Shown here piece after piece: positions 1-6,068 of a stretch of 11,118 nt of DNA. Source of the DNA: an uncultured Caldimicrobium sp. (lineage in GTDB: Bacteria; Desulfobacterota; Thermodesulfobacteria; Thermodesulfobacteriales; Thermodesulfobacteriaceae); contig CALLJI010000071.1 of the NCBI GenBank assembly GCA_938091475.1, positions 1 through 11,118 on the forward strand, read 5' to 3'. The notes under the pieces were generated by a model. The model saw only the letters and a list, made by a program, of their open reading frames with translations. It was not told the origin of the DNA and searched no databases. Position 1 is the stretch's first letter. Every line of letters begins with the position of its first letter. A program made the translations under genes and the position numbers.

Positions 1-156
<156 letters not shown>

Positions 157-160
157 TTAA

Positions 161-168
161 CTCACCCC
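161..168 (-). promoter_or_regulatory. Ribosome binding site of mreB
   Basis: On the minus strand GGGGTGAG lies 4 nt before the ATG at 156 and matches the anti-Shine-Dalgarno consensus. It supports this start. A TTGATA hexamer further upstream (about 227-232 on the minus strand) has no convincing -10 partner, so I do not call a promoter. Confidence 0.75.
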
Positions 169-328
169 TTTTTTACCTAAATTTTAATCCTTTAATGTAA
201 AATTTAAAGCTCTATTCTTACTACCCTTATCAAGGCTTTGTAATGGTTACATTGCTGGTATTTATGAATAATTTTGTTATCCCTATCATTAGTTAAACAC
301 AAGGGAGTTCCGCTTTCTGACAAAATTT

Positions 329-383
329 GTAGGGGCACGGCACTGCCGTGCCCAGATTGGGCAGCCACAAGGGCTGCCCCTAC
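329..383 (-). repeat. 55-nt two-hairpin composite unit, inverted copy
   Basis: Two hairpins (333-353 and 359-379) lie between GTAGGGGC on the left and GCCCCTAC on the right, with only 5 nt between them. Read on the minus strand the unit is 55 nt long and matches the unit at 4427-4481 at 48 of 55 positions, by my base-by-base comparison. Both hairpins, their order and their spacing are shared. Inverted termini around two hairpins resemble REPINs, which are paired inverted REP elements. Confidence 0.8.
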
Positions 384-896
384 GGATTTTTTTATTTTTT
401 TGGGCAAATCGTGATTTGCCCCTACGGCTTATGAATTCTTTGGGCTCAGCATGCTGAGCCCCTACTAATTTTTACTTCTGGGCAAATCCTGATTTGCTCT
501 ATAAATCGAGGCAATTCGTGAATTGCCCTACTTTTTTGATATTCCTTAGGCACAGCAGTGCTGTGCCCCTACAGATCTTTTAATTCCAGAATTATAAAAT
601 TAGTAGGGGCACGACATGTCGTGCCTCTACGATGTTTTGATCAAAAAATTCTGTAGGGGTACCCCTTGCGGGTGCCCAGAACTGTATGGCACAGCATGCT
701 GTGCCCAAAAGATTTAAAGAGTTAAATTTGTAGGGACAATTCAAGAATTGCCCAAAGGTTTCATCCGTAGGGGCGATTCACGAATCGCCCCCCAAAAATT
801 TGTAGGGGCACGGCACTGCCGTGCCCAAGGGAGTTTTATCTGTAGGGGCGGTTCACGAACCGTCCACAAATTAGGAGGGGCTGGGCTTGCCCCCGC
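329..896. repeat. Hairpin array 1: about 15 short palindromes with GTAGGGG/CCCCTAC flanks
   Basis: This gene-free stretch between mreB and the DUF429 gene holds about fifteen inverted repeats of 18-21 nt. Positions: 333-353, 359-379, 402-421, 442-461, 480-499, 509-528, 549-567, 607-626, 657-677, 688-705, 734-753, 771-790, 806-826, 846-865 and a decayed copy at 877-896. Outer bases are usually GGGC...GCCC. The inner arms differ between copies, for example CACGGCA/TGCCGTG, AAATC/GATTT, TCAGCA/TGCTGA, AATTC/GAATT, ACGACA/TGTCGT and GATTC/GAATC. Copies from 359 to 572 carry CCCCTAC (or a near match) on the right, or no clear flank. The copy at 603-630 has both flanks. Nearly all later copies carry GTAGGGG on the left. 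Spacers are AT-rich and unrelated. Function is unknown; transcription ending, RNA stabilisation or selfish REP-like spread are all possible. Confidence 0.9.
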
Positions 897-991
897 TTAC
901 TATATTAACCCTAACAAGCTCTCCTAAAAGGAGCAATGCTCTTAACTCTGTTCTTGGTGATGGTGTACACAACTTTCCCTTTTGTGGAAAA

Positions 992-1678
992 TTAGGTAGT
1001 ATTATGAATCACTCTTTTGTTTAAAACAACAAAGGGGCCAAATCCTTCTAAATTTTTATCTTGTGCTAAGAAGTGAAGTTTTTCTGGGGCCTTTATGAAA
1101 AATAAGGCACATAAGGCACTAAAGAAGGCATCTACCAGCCCCTCATAAAGAAAGAGTTCTTCTTTTAGTTTTATTTGTACCTCCCTTTCAATAAACTCTG
1201 CAAGCCATTGCCTCTCACTAAGATTTAAGCCTTCTTTTTTATATTTAAAGGCAAGAAATTTTTTTGTTTTTGGCAAGAGAAAATAAAAGTTAGCCCGGGG
1301 ATGTGTTTCAAGAATAGCGCCACAGTATGGACTTAAAGCCTTTGCAAGAAGATAACTTCTTATAGGAATACCCATAAGAGCATGATAAGAAACAACCCAA
1401 TTCTTAGCTTCCTTAGGTAATTGTTCTCTTAGGGCTTTATCTGCTCTCCTTAAACCTCCTTTAATTTCAAGAGAAAAGCTAAGAGGGGCATCTATGGTTA
1501 AAACCAAAACTCTCTTTTTCTGCACAAAAGAGATTAACTCTGTTAAGCTTACTGGAGGATAGAGATTTTTTAAAGACAAGGAATTTTCTAAGAGCTTAAG
1601 TTCTCTTCCCTTTTCTTCTATAGCTATAGCCCAAGTATTTTTTTCTCCTCCTATATCTATTCCTAAGTAATAAAACAT
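992..1678 (-). CDS. DUF429 family protein (predicted RNase H-like fold), function unknown
   Basis: This 228-residue protein has the landmarks of the DUF429 family (PF04250): GIDIGGEKNTW at residues 6-16, TIDAPLS at 61-67, RRADKALR at 77-84, ETHP at 124-127, GLVDAFFSALCAL at 180-192 and EGFGPFVVL at 211-219. Conserved acidic residues D8, D63, E124 and D183 sit where a ribonuclease H-like fold would gather metal ligands. That is a family-level inference; no reaction is known to me. The ATG at 1676-1678 is the earliest possible start, because TAA lies two codons upstream in frame. No Shine-Dalgarno sequence precedes it. The gene diverges from the radical SAM gene with 17 bp between start codons. 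Its 3' side runs towards hairpin array 1, and I see no classical terminator in 897-991. Confidence 0.85.
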   Translation of the reverse strand: MFYYLGIDIGGEKNTWAIAIEEKGRELKLLENSLSLKNLYPPVSLTELISFVQKKRVLVLTIDAPLSFSLEIKGGLRRADKALREQLPKEAKNWVVSYHALMGIPIRSYLLAKALSPYCGAILETHPRANFYFLLPKTKKFLAFKYKKEGLNLSERQWLAEFIEREVQIKLKEELFLYEGLVDAFFSALCALFFIKAPEKLHFLAQDKNLEGFGPFVVLNKRVIHNTT

Positions 1679-1695
1679 GTATTACATTTTAAATA

Positions 1696-4071
1696 ATGAT
1701 CAGGGATTATCCAGAGGAAATTCTTCATAAGGTAAAAAAACCCTCTCGCTATCTGGGAAGAGAGCCTTTTTTCGTTTTAAAATCATGGGATGATGCTGTT
1801 CTTAAGGTTTGTCTTTGTTATCCAGATCTTTATGAAGTAGGTCGCTCTTATTTAGGAATAAATCTATTAACAGGTATTATAAATCATTGCCCAACCTATT
1901 TAGCAGATAATGCCTTTGCCGTGGCTCCAGACTTTGAGATGAGTTTAAAAGAGAGAGCGCATCCTCTATTAAGCTGGAATTATAGAAAACCCCTCAGAGA
2001 ATTTGATGTAATAGGGTTCACCTATGCCTATGAATTATTGGTAACTAACATCATTCAAATCTTAGATCTTTCAAAGATTCCTTATAGAGCAGAAGAAAGG
2101 GAAGAGGGCTTCCCTCTGATTATAGCTGGAGGTCCCTGTGTTGGAAATCCTGAACCTATTGCCTCTATCTTTGATGTTATTCACATAGGAGATGGAGAAG
2201 AGGCTATTTTAGAAATTTTAAGAACTGTGGAGTTATGGAAGAAAAATAGGCTTTCCAAAATAGAATTACTTAAAGAATTAGTGAAAGTTGAGGGTGTATA
2301 CATACCACTTTTTAAAAACTCTCCTCGAAAGAGAATATATTTCTTCAATGAGGAAAAGAGAAATCTTAATAAAAGTATTCCAGTTATTCCTTTAGCTCAT
2401 GACAGAATTTTGATTGAGCTATCTCGAGGCTGTACAAGGGGATGTAGATTTTGTGAAGCAGGTTTTTATTATAGGCCTGTAAGAGAAAGGGAACCACAAG
2501 CTGTTTTAAAGGAAATAAAAGAAACCTTTAAAGAAACTGGCTATCGCGAAGCCTCTCTAATGTCTCTATCTGTGGGGGATTATAGCTCTTTAGAGGAGTT
2601 AGTTGATCTATTAGATAGGGAATTTTATCAAAGACCAGAGAAAGAATATATCTTTTCTTTGCCCTCATTAAGAGTAGGAAGCTTAACTCCTAAGCTTCTT
2701 GAATTCATAAAAAAGGGACGCACAACTACTCTTACCATAGCTATAGAAGCAGCCTCTGAAAGATTAAGAAGGATAATTAATAAACAAATAGACTTGGATG
2801 CCCTTACCAGAGATTTAAGCTTAGCTAAAAGGTATGGCTTTAAGAGAGTAAAATTTTATTTTATGCTTGGGCTTCCCAGAGAGGAGGAAGAGGATCTAAG
2901 GGAGATAGTGTCATTATATAAAGAATTAAAGAGGGCTTTTAGGGGTATAGAATTTCTTTTTTCTGCATCTATCTTTGTGCCCAAAGCCCATACACCCTTT
3001 CAATGGGAGAGACAAATAGGTTTAGAGGAGGCTTATGAAAAAATTAGCTTCTTAAAGAGTAGATTAGGCAGAAATTTCAAATCCCACCTTCCCGAGCAAA
3101 GTTTGGTTGAGGGAGTAATTAGCCGTGGTGGAAGAGAGCTGGCTGATTTTATAGAGACCCTCTATCAGAAAGGAGCTCGTTTGGATTCCTGGCAGGAATA
3201 TTTCAATTTTTCAATGTGGGAAGAAGTAAGTAGAGAAAAGGGAATTTCCTTTGAGAATTATCTAAGGGGGAAGGATCCTACTGAGCCATTGCCCTGGGAT
3301 CATATAAACATAGGTGTAAAAAAGGAATTTTTACTTGCAGAGAGAGATAGAGCTTATCAAGCCTTATACACAGAGGATTGTAGATGGAATGCCTGCTCTC
3401 TTTGCGGTGTATGTAGAAAAGAGATTAGAAACATCCTTGTAAAAGAGAAAGAGTATACAGAACCTCTGCACCAAGGAAAAATATTTGATCTTCAAAAAGA
3501 GGATAAGGAGGTTTGGTTTGAAATTGAATTTGATAAAACCGGACCTGCTAAGTTTTTATCCAACCTTGAATTATTAAATCTTTTTGAAAAGGTTTTGAGA
3601 AGAATGGGATTCTTACTTGCTTATACCCAAGGATTTAATCCCCGTATGAAGGTCATCTGTGGAGAGGCAAGTCCAGTTGGTGTAGAGGTAATTAGAGATA
3701 GGATATTTTTAGCTATGAAGAGTCAGGATAACTTGCATACCATTGAGGGGCAAGAAATTTATCCGGGGTTAACTATAAAAAGAGTAAAGCTCATTGGCTC
3801 AAAGAAACCAAACTTAGCAAAGCGTAAAATTTGTTATAAATTTTGGCTAAAGGAAGAGATAAAGGGAATTCTTAATATAAGTGAAGAGGGATTAAGGACA
3901 AGAGACAAAGTTGAGGTTAAGGAGACAGATAAGGGTTTTGAAATTTTTGTAGAGGAAGGTGAGATTTCAATTTTGAATTTCCTTCGGGAAGGTTTGGGGA
4001 TTGAGGATCCTTTAAGTTTAGGAAGATTGATAAAAATTTATTTAAAGGATGAGGATCAAGGCAATTCTTGA
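1696..4071 (+). CDS. B12-binding-like/radical SAM protein fused to DUF2344 (TIGR03960/TIGR03936-type)
   Basis: This 791-residue protein has three parts. Residues 1-200 resemble the N-terminal region of B12-binding-type radical SAM proteins (KVKKPSRYLGRE near the start, IIAGGPCVGNPEP at 142-154, HIGDGEEA at 163-170). Residues 235-480 are a radical SAM core with the iron-sulfur motif C246-x3-C250-x2-C253. The C-terminal domain from about 605 (WFEIEFDKTGPAKFLSNLEL, then TQGFNPRMK) matches DUF2344. Between them lies a second cysteine group, C562-x4-C567-x2-C570-x2-C573, which could hold another iron-sulfur cluster. The fusion is a known family, annotated as uncharacterised; RNA modification is often suspected but I cannot show it. 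An in-frame TAA at 1690-1692 fixes ATG 1696 as the first start, and no Shine-Dalgarno sequence is visible. The stop codon lies in a decayed copy of the array hairpin. Confidence 0.92.
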   Translation: MIRDYPEEILHKVKKPSRYLGREPFFVLKSWDDAVLKVCLCYPDLYEVGRSYLGINLLTGIINHCPTYLADNAFAVAPDFEMSLKERAHPLLSWNYRKPLREFDVIGFTYAYELLVTNIIQILDLSKIPYRAEEREEGFPLIIAGGPCVGNPEPIASIFDVIHIGDGEEAILEILRTVELWKKNRLSKIELLKELVKVEGVYIPLFKNSPRKRIYFFNEEKRNLNKSIPVIPLAHDRILIELSRGCTRGCRFCEAGFYYRPVREREPQAVLKEIKETFKETGYREASLMSLSVGDYSSLEELVDLLDREFYQRPEKEYIFSLPSLRVGSLTPKLLEFIKKGRTTTLTIAIEAASERLRRIINKQIDLDALTRDLSLAKRYGFKRVKFYFMLGLPREEEEDLREIVSLYKELKRAFRGIEFLFSASIFVPKAHTPFQWERQIGLEEAYEKISFLKSRLGRNFKSHLPEQSLVEGVISRGGRELADFIETLYQKGARLDSWQEYFNFSMWEEVSREKGISFENYLRGKDPTEPLPWDHINIGVKKEFLLAERDRAYQALYTEDCRWNACSLCGVCRKEIRNILVKEKEYTEPLHQGKIFDLQKEDKEVWFEIEFDKTGPAKFLSNLELLNLFEKVLRRMGFLLAYTQGFNPRMKVICGEASPVGVEVIRDRIFLAMKSQDNLHTIEGQEIYPGLTIKRVKLIGSKKPNLAKRKICYKFWLKEEIKGILNISEEGLRTRDKVEVKETDKGFEIFVEEGEISILNFLREGLGIEDPLSLGRLIKIYLKDEDQGNS

Positions 4072-4078
4072 AATAGCC
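4060..4078. repeat. Decayed array hairpin overlapping the 3' end of the radical SAM gene
   Basis: GGCAATTCTTGAAATAGCC resembles the GGCAATTC-nn-GAATTGCC hairpin version found intact at 510-527, 4323-4342 and 5766-5783. Its right arm carries an insertion and changes. The TGA stop (4069-4071) and the last codons (Gly-Asn-Ser) fall inside it. Confidence 0.55.
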
Positions 4079-4122
4079 TATAAGTTATTCCTGAAGTAAA
4101 GTCGCACTTTTTATGAAAAACT

Positions 4123-4177
4123 GTAGGGGCAGCCCTTGCGGTTGTCCACATTGGGCACGGCTGTGCCGTGTCCTTAC
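4123..4177 (+). repeat. 55-nt two-hairpin composite unit, copy in array 2 (left)
   Basis: GTAGGGGC, a hairpin with an AGCC...GGTT arm, a 5-nt spacer ACATT, a second hairpin with CACGGC/GCCGTG arms, then a decayed CCCCTAC end (TCCTTAC). It matches 4427-4481 at 51 of 55 positions. Three of the four differences are C-to-T in this copy and leave G-U pairing possible or fall in the flank. Confidence 0.85.
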
Positions 4178-4426
4178 AAAACATTGGGCACGACATGTCG
4201 TGCCCCTACGAATTTTAAAATTTTAGGAAAATCGGAAAAAATCAGTAGGGGCACAGCATGCTGTGCCCAAGGAGAAAAAAAGGTAGCCGCAGGCTTTAGC
4301 CTGCGAAAGGGGTTTGTAGGAGGGGCAATTCAAGAATTGCCCCGATTTTTGGGAATATCACGATATGGTCAAAAATTCAAGAAAAGTAGGGGCTCAGCAT
4401 GCTGAGCCCAAGAATAATAAAAAACT

Positions 4427-4481
4427 GTATGGGCAGCCCTTGCGGCTGTCCACATTGGGCACGGCTGTGCCGTGCCCCTAC
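4427..4481 (+). repeat. 55-nt two-hairpin composite unit, copy in array 2 (right)
   Basis: This is the copy in array 2 with the better-preserved stems: hairpins at 4431-4451 and 4457-4477, spacer ACATT, right end GCCCCTAC intact. The left flank reads GTATGGGC instead of GTAGGGGC. It serves as the reference for the copies at 4123-4177 (direct) and 329-383 (inverted). Confidence 0.85.
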
Positions 4482-4589
4482 GAAAATGGGCTGGGGCAAG
4501 CCCAGCCCCTACAAATAAAACCTTTTGGACACAGCGATGCCGTGCCCCAATACACGAAATCCTTTGTGTAGAGCATATCGTACCCCCTA

Positions 4590-4610
4590 TGTGACATTTC
4601 AAAATAGTAA
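4590..4610 (+). repeat. Short direct repeat just beyond array 2
   Basis: A 21-nt stretch beginning TGTGACATTTCAAAA matches 5957-5977 at 18 of 21 positions in the same orientation. Both copies follow the last hairpin of an array within about 45 nt. It could be the edge of a larger mobile unit or a chance AT-rich match. Confidence 0.45.
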
Positions 4611-4616
4611 CCACCC

Positions 4617-4644
4617 TTGAAAAAGCCGATATTGAAGTTAAATT
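4617..4644 (+). promoter_or_regulatory. Predicted sigma-70-type promoter of rnpB
   Basis: The -35 box TTGAAA (4617-4622) and -10 box TAAATT (4639-4644) are 16 bp apart. The expected start point, 7-9 nt further on, falls at about 4651-4653, exactly where the first strand of the RNase P P1 helix begins. That agreement is the main support. Confidence 0.65.
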
Positions 4645-4652
4645 TTGAAATA

Positions 4653-5043
4653 GGCAAGGGGGATAAGAGGCAGTTGCGCAGGGTGATTATAGTATCACCC
4701 TGTGAGGAAAGTCCGGGCTCCACAGGGGAGGATGCCGGGTAACACCCGGAGGGAGTAATCCCTGGATAGGGCCACAGAAAAGAGACCGCCAGCGGCTGAC
4801 CTCTAAAGAGGCCAGTGCGGGCAAGGGTGAAAAGGTGAGGTAAGAGCTCACCGCAGGTCCAGGTAACTGGACCTGGCACGGCAACCCCCATCCGGAGCAA
4901 GGCTAAACAGAGCCTATGGGTGCCCCGCCCAAATGGCTCGGGTAAGCCGCTTAAGGTTAAGGGTAACCTTAACCTCAGAGAAATAACTGCCCTGAAGGAA
5001 CACCTCCTTCAGAACAGAACCCGGCTTACTTATACCCCTTGCC
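4653..5043 (+). ncRNA. rnpB: RNase P RNA, bacterial type A
   Basis: This RNA is the catalytic subunit of RNase P, which removes the 5' leader of tRNA precursors. About 391 nt can be delimited by helix P1, where GGCAAGGGG at 4653 pairs with CCCCTTGCC ending at 5043. Conserved blocks are visible in order: GAGGAAAGTCCGGGCTCC (4704-4721), CACAGAAA (4773-4780), AGAGACCGCC (4781-4790), GGTAAGAGCTCACCG around 4840-4855, GGTAAG (4941-4946) near the expected CCA-binding loop, and ACAGAACCCGGCTTAC (5014-5029), which closes P4 and P2. Local helices include P3 (4679-4686 with 4695-4702), a 9-bp stem (4951-4959 with 4964-4972) and an 8-bp stem (4992-4999 with 5005-5012). The engB start codon follows 8 nt later without a terminator. 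Open frames on either strand here are not genes. Confidence 0.97.
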
Positions 5044-5051
5044 AGTAAAAT

Positions 5052-5639
5052 ATGTTTAAAAAAGTTGAATTTATAAAGAGCGTTTATAATCTTTCAGATC
5101 TTCCTCCACCAAAATATCCGGAAATACCTATCTTAGGTAGATCTAATGCTGGCAAATCTTCTTTCATAAATGCCCTTCTCAATCAAAGAGGTGTTGCCCG
5201 GGTATCCTCAACTCCTGGATTTACAAGGGCTTTAAATTTTTTTCTCATAGATAGAAAGTTTTATCTGGTTGACCTCCCAGGTTATGGTTATGCAAAAGTT
5301 CCTAAAGAGGTTTATCTTTCTTGGAAAGAACTTATCGAGGGATACTTTAAAAACACTATAAGAGATTTCGCCTTGTTAATTTTGATCTTTGATATAAGGC
5401 GCACTCCTGATTCCTTAGATGAAGCCCTCATTAAATTTGTAAAAAGCTTAAAGTACCCTTACCTAATTTTATTAAATAAAAAGGACACTCTAAAGGAAAA
5501 AGAAGTTAGTAGACAAATAGAGTTATACAAAGAAAGATTTTCTCTGCCCTCTGATGTTTACCCTTTAGCCATTTCCTGCAAAACTAAAGAGGGGATACAG
5601 GAAATTCGCAATAACCTTAAGAAGATTATAGAGCGCTGA
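5052..5639 (+). CDS. engB: Ribosome-assembly GTPase EngB/YsxC/YihA
   Basis: This 195-residue GTPase is the normal length for EngB, which assists large ribosomal subunit assembly. All GTP-binding motifs are present: G1 GRSNAGKSS (29-37), the switch I region SSTPGFTRALNFF (52-64), G3 DLPGYGYAKVP (74-84), G4 NKKD (142-145) and G5 SCK (175-177). DLPGYGYA and STPGFT identify EngB among small GTPases. ATG 5052 is the first possible start, because TAA (5046-5048) is in frame just before it. No Shine-Dalgarno sequence is visible. The start lies only 8 nt after rnpB, so the message is probably a continuation of the RNase P RNA transcript released by 3' processing, joining tRNA maturation and ribosome assembly in one transcription unit. 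That link is an inference. Confidence 0.95.
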   Translation: MFKKVEFIKSVYNLSDLPPPKYPEIPILGRSNAGKSSFINALLNQRGVARVSSTPGFTRALNFFLIDRKFYLVDLPGYGYAKVPKEVYLSWKELIEGYFKNTIRDFALLILIFDIRRTPDSLDEALIKFVKSLKYPYLILLNKKDTLKEKEVSRQIELYKERFSLPSDVYPLAISCKTKEGIQEIRNNLKKIIER

Positions 5640-5683
5640 AATTAAAGAAATATAACACCAAAAATTACTCGGTGTGGCTTTTC

Positions 5684-5950
5684 ACGATTTGCCCAAAATC
5701 ATATAAAAAAAAAATGTAGGGGCTCGTCTTGCTGAGCCCAGAACGGTTTAAAGGTTTGAATTAGGGGCAATTCAAGAATTGCTCAGAACTTCCAAAACCC
5801 GTAGGGGCAGCCCTTGCGTCTGCCCAAAATGCGGTTTAAAACCCCTTGGGCACCCGCAAGCCCAGCCCCTAGAGGGTTTAAATTCATTTTTAGGGCGATT
5901 CGTGAATCGGACCTACGGGTAGAACTTTTTGTGAACGGCGTGCCGTGCTC
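5684..5950. repeat. Hairpin array 3: six decayed palindromes plus a half copy
   Basis: Between engB and the lipoprotein gene, the hairpins are 5720-5739, 5765-5784, 5805-5825, 5848-5868, 5893-5912 and 5931-5950. A half copy, ACGATTTGCCC, lies at 5684-5694. Array 3 is more eroded than the other two: nearly every stem has at least one mismatch. GTAGGGG flanks remain at 5716 and 5801; right flanks are CCCCTAG at 5866-5872 and a damaged CCTAC at 5912-5916. The hairpin at 5848-5868 has arms from two different stem versions. A five-base stem (5655-5659 with 5671-5675) just before the array is too weak to call a terminator of engB. Confidence 0.85.
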
Positions 5951-5956
5951 ATACTG

Positions 5957-5977
5957 TGTGACTTTTCAAAAGAGTTA
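5957..5977 (+). repeat. Short direct repeat just beyond array 3
   Basis: A 21-nt stretch beginning TGTGACTTTTCAAAA is the partner of 4590-4610 (18 of 21 identical, same orientation, same place relative to the array end). Its nature is unknown. Confidence 0.45.
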
Positions 5978-6023
5978 ATAACTGTGCTACATAAAATTGT
6001 TGCCACATTCTCCTTCTTACTGC

Positions 6024-6052
6024 TTGTAATTCTTCAATTTTAAAGTTATGAT
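6024..6052 (+). promoter_or_regulatory. Predicted promoter of the lipoprotein-hisA-nuclease operon
   Basis: TTGTAA (6024-6029) and TATGAT (6047-6052) are 17 bp apart and lie 29 nt before the lipoprotein start. An alternative -10, GATAAT, overlaps at 6050-6055 but gives a 20-bp spacing. The stretch is AT-rich, so this is a moderate call. Confidence 0.5.
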
Positions 6053-6068
6053 AATATAACAAAAACTC

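Larger units (their letters stand above)
4123..4547. repeat. Hairpin array 2: about 12 short palindromes
   Basis: The gene-free stretch between the radical SAM gene and rnpB holds hairpins at 4127-4147, 4153-4173, 4186-4205, 4249-4268, 4288-4305, 4322-4343, 4355-4366 (core only), 4390-4409, 4431-4451, 4457-4477, 4488-4508 and 4527-4547 (imperfect). Several stem versions are the same as in array 1: CACAGCATGCTGTG, CACGACATGTCGTG, CTCAGCATGCTGAG and CAATTC/GAATTG. The hairpin at 4288-4305 (CGCAGGCT/AGCCTGCG) is a different type with no GGGC ends. GTAGGGG or CCCCTAC flanks are present at 4123, 4245, 4386, 4203-4209, 4475-4481 and 4506-4512. Reading frames through the array are by-products of the repeats: they are rich in repeated peptide words and match no gene. 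Function is unknown. Confidence 0.9.

Noticed and set aside
204..407. Minus-strand open frame of 67 codons at the edge of array 1
   Set aside because: It runs through hairpin repeats, has no Shine-Dalgarno sequence and resembles no protein. Repeats alone explain the open frame.
329..896. CRISPR array
   Set aside because: Repeats are not identical direct repeats, spacers vary widely in length (about 5-40 nt), orientation is mixed, and no cas gene is present.
919..936. Inverted repeat CTCC...GGAG as terminator of the DUF429 gene
   Set aside because: The stem is short and no T run follows on the minus strand.
4136..4900. Several open frames on both strands across array 2 and rnpB
   Set aside because: They translate palindromic repeats and the RNase P RNA, with recurring repeat-encoded peptide words and no protein family match.
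5655..5682. ACACC...GGTGT hairpin as terminator of engB
   Set aside because: Only five pairs, an 11-nt loop and a short T run; too weak to call.
5673..5684. TGTGGCTTTTCA as a left-hand partner of the 5957-5977 repeat
   Set aside because: The match is 11 of 12, but it overlaps a decayed hairpin half copy and does not extend, so chance is likely.
329..5950. Hairpins as ordinary intrinsic terminators
   Set aside because: Most lack a following T tract, occur in long series and are symmetrical. Some may stop transcription, but that would not explain the arrays.
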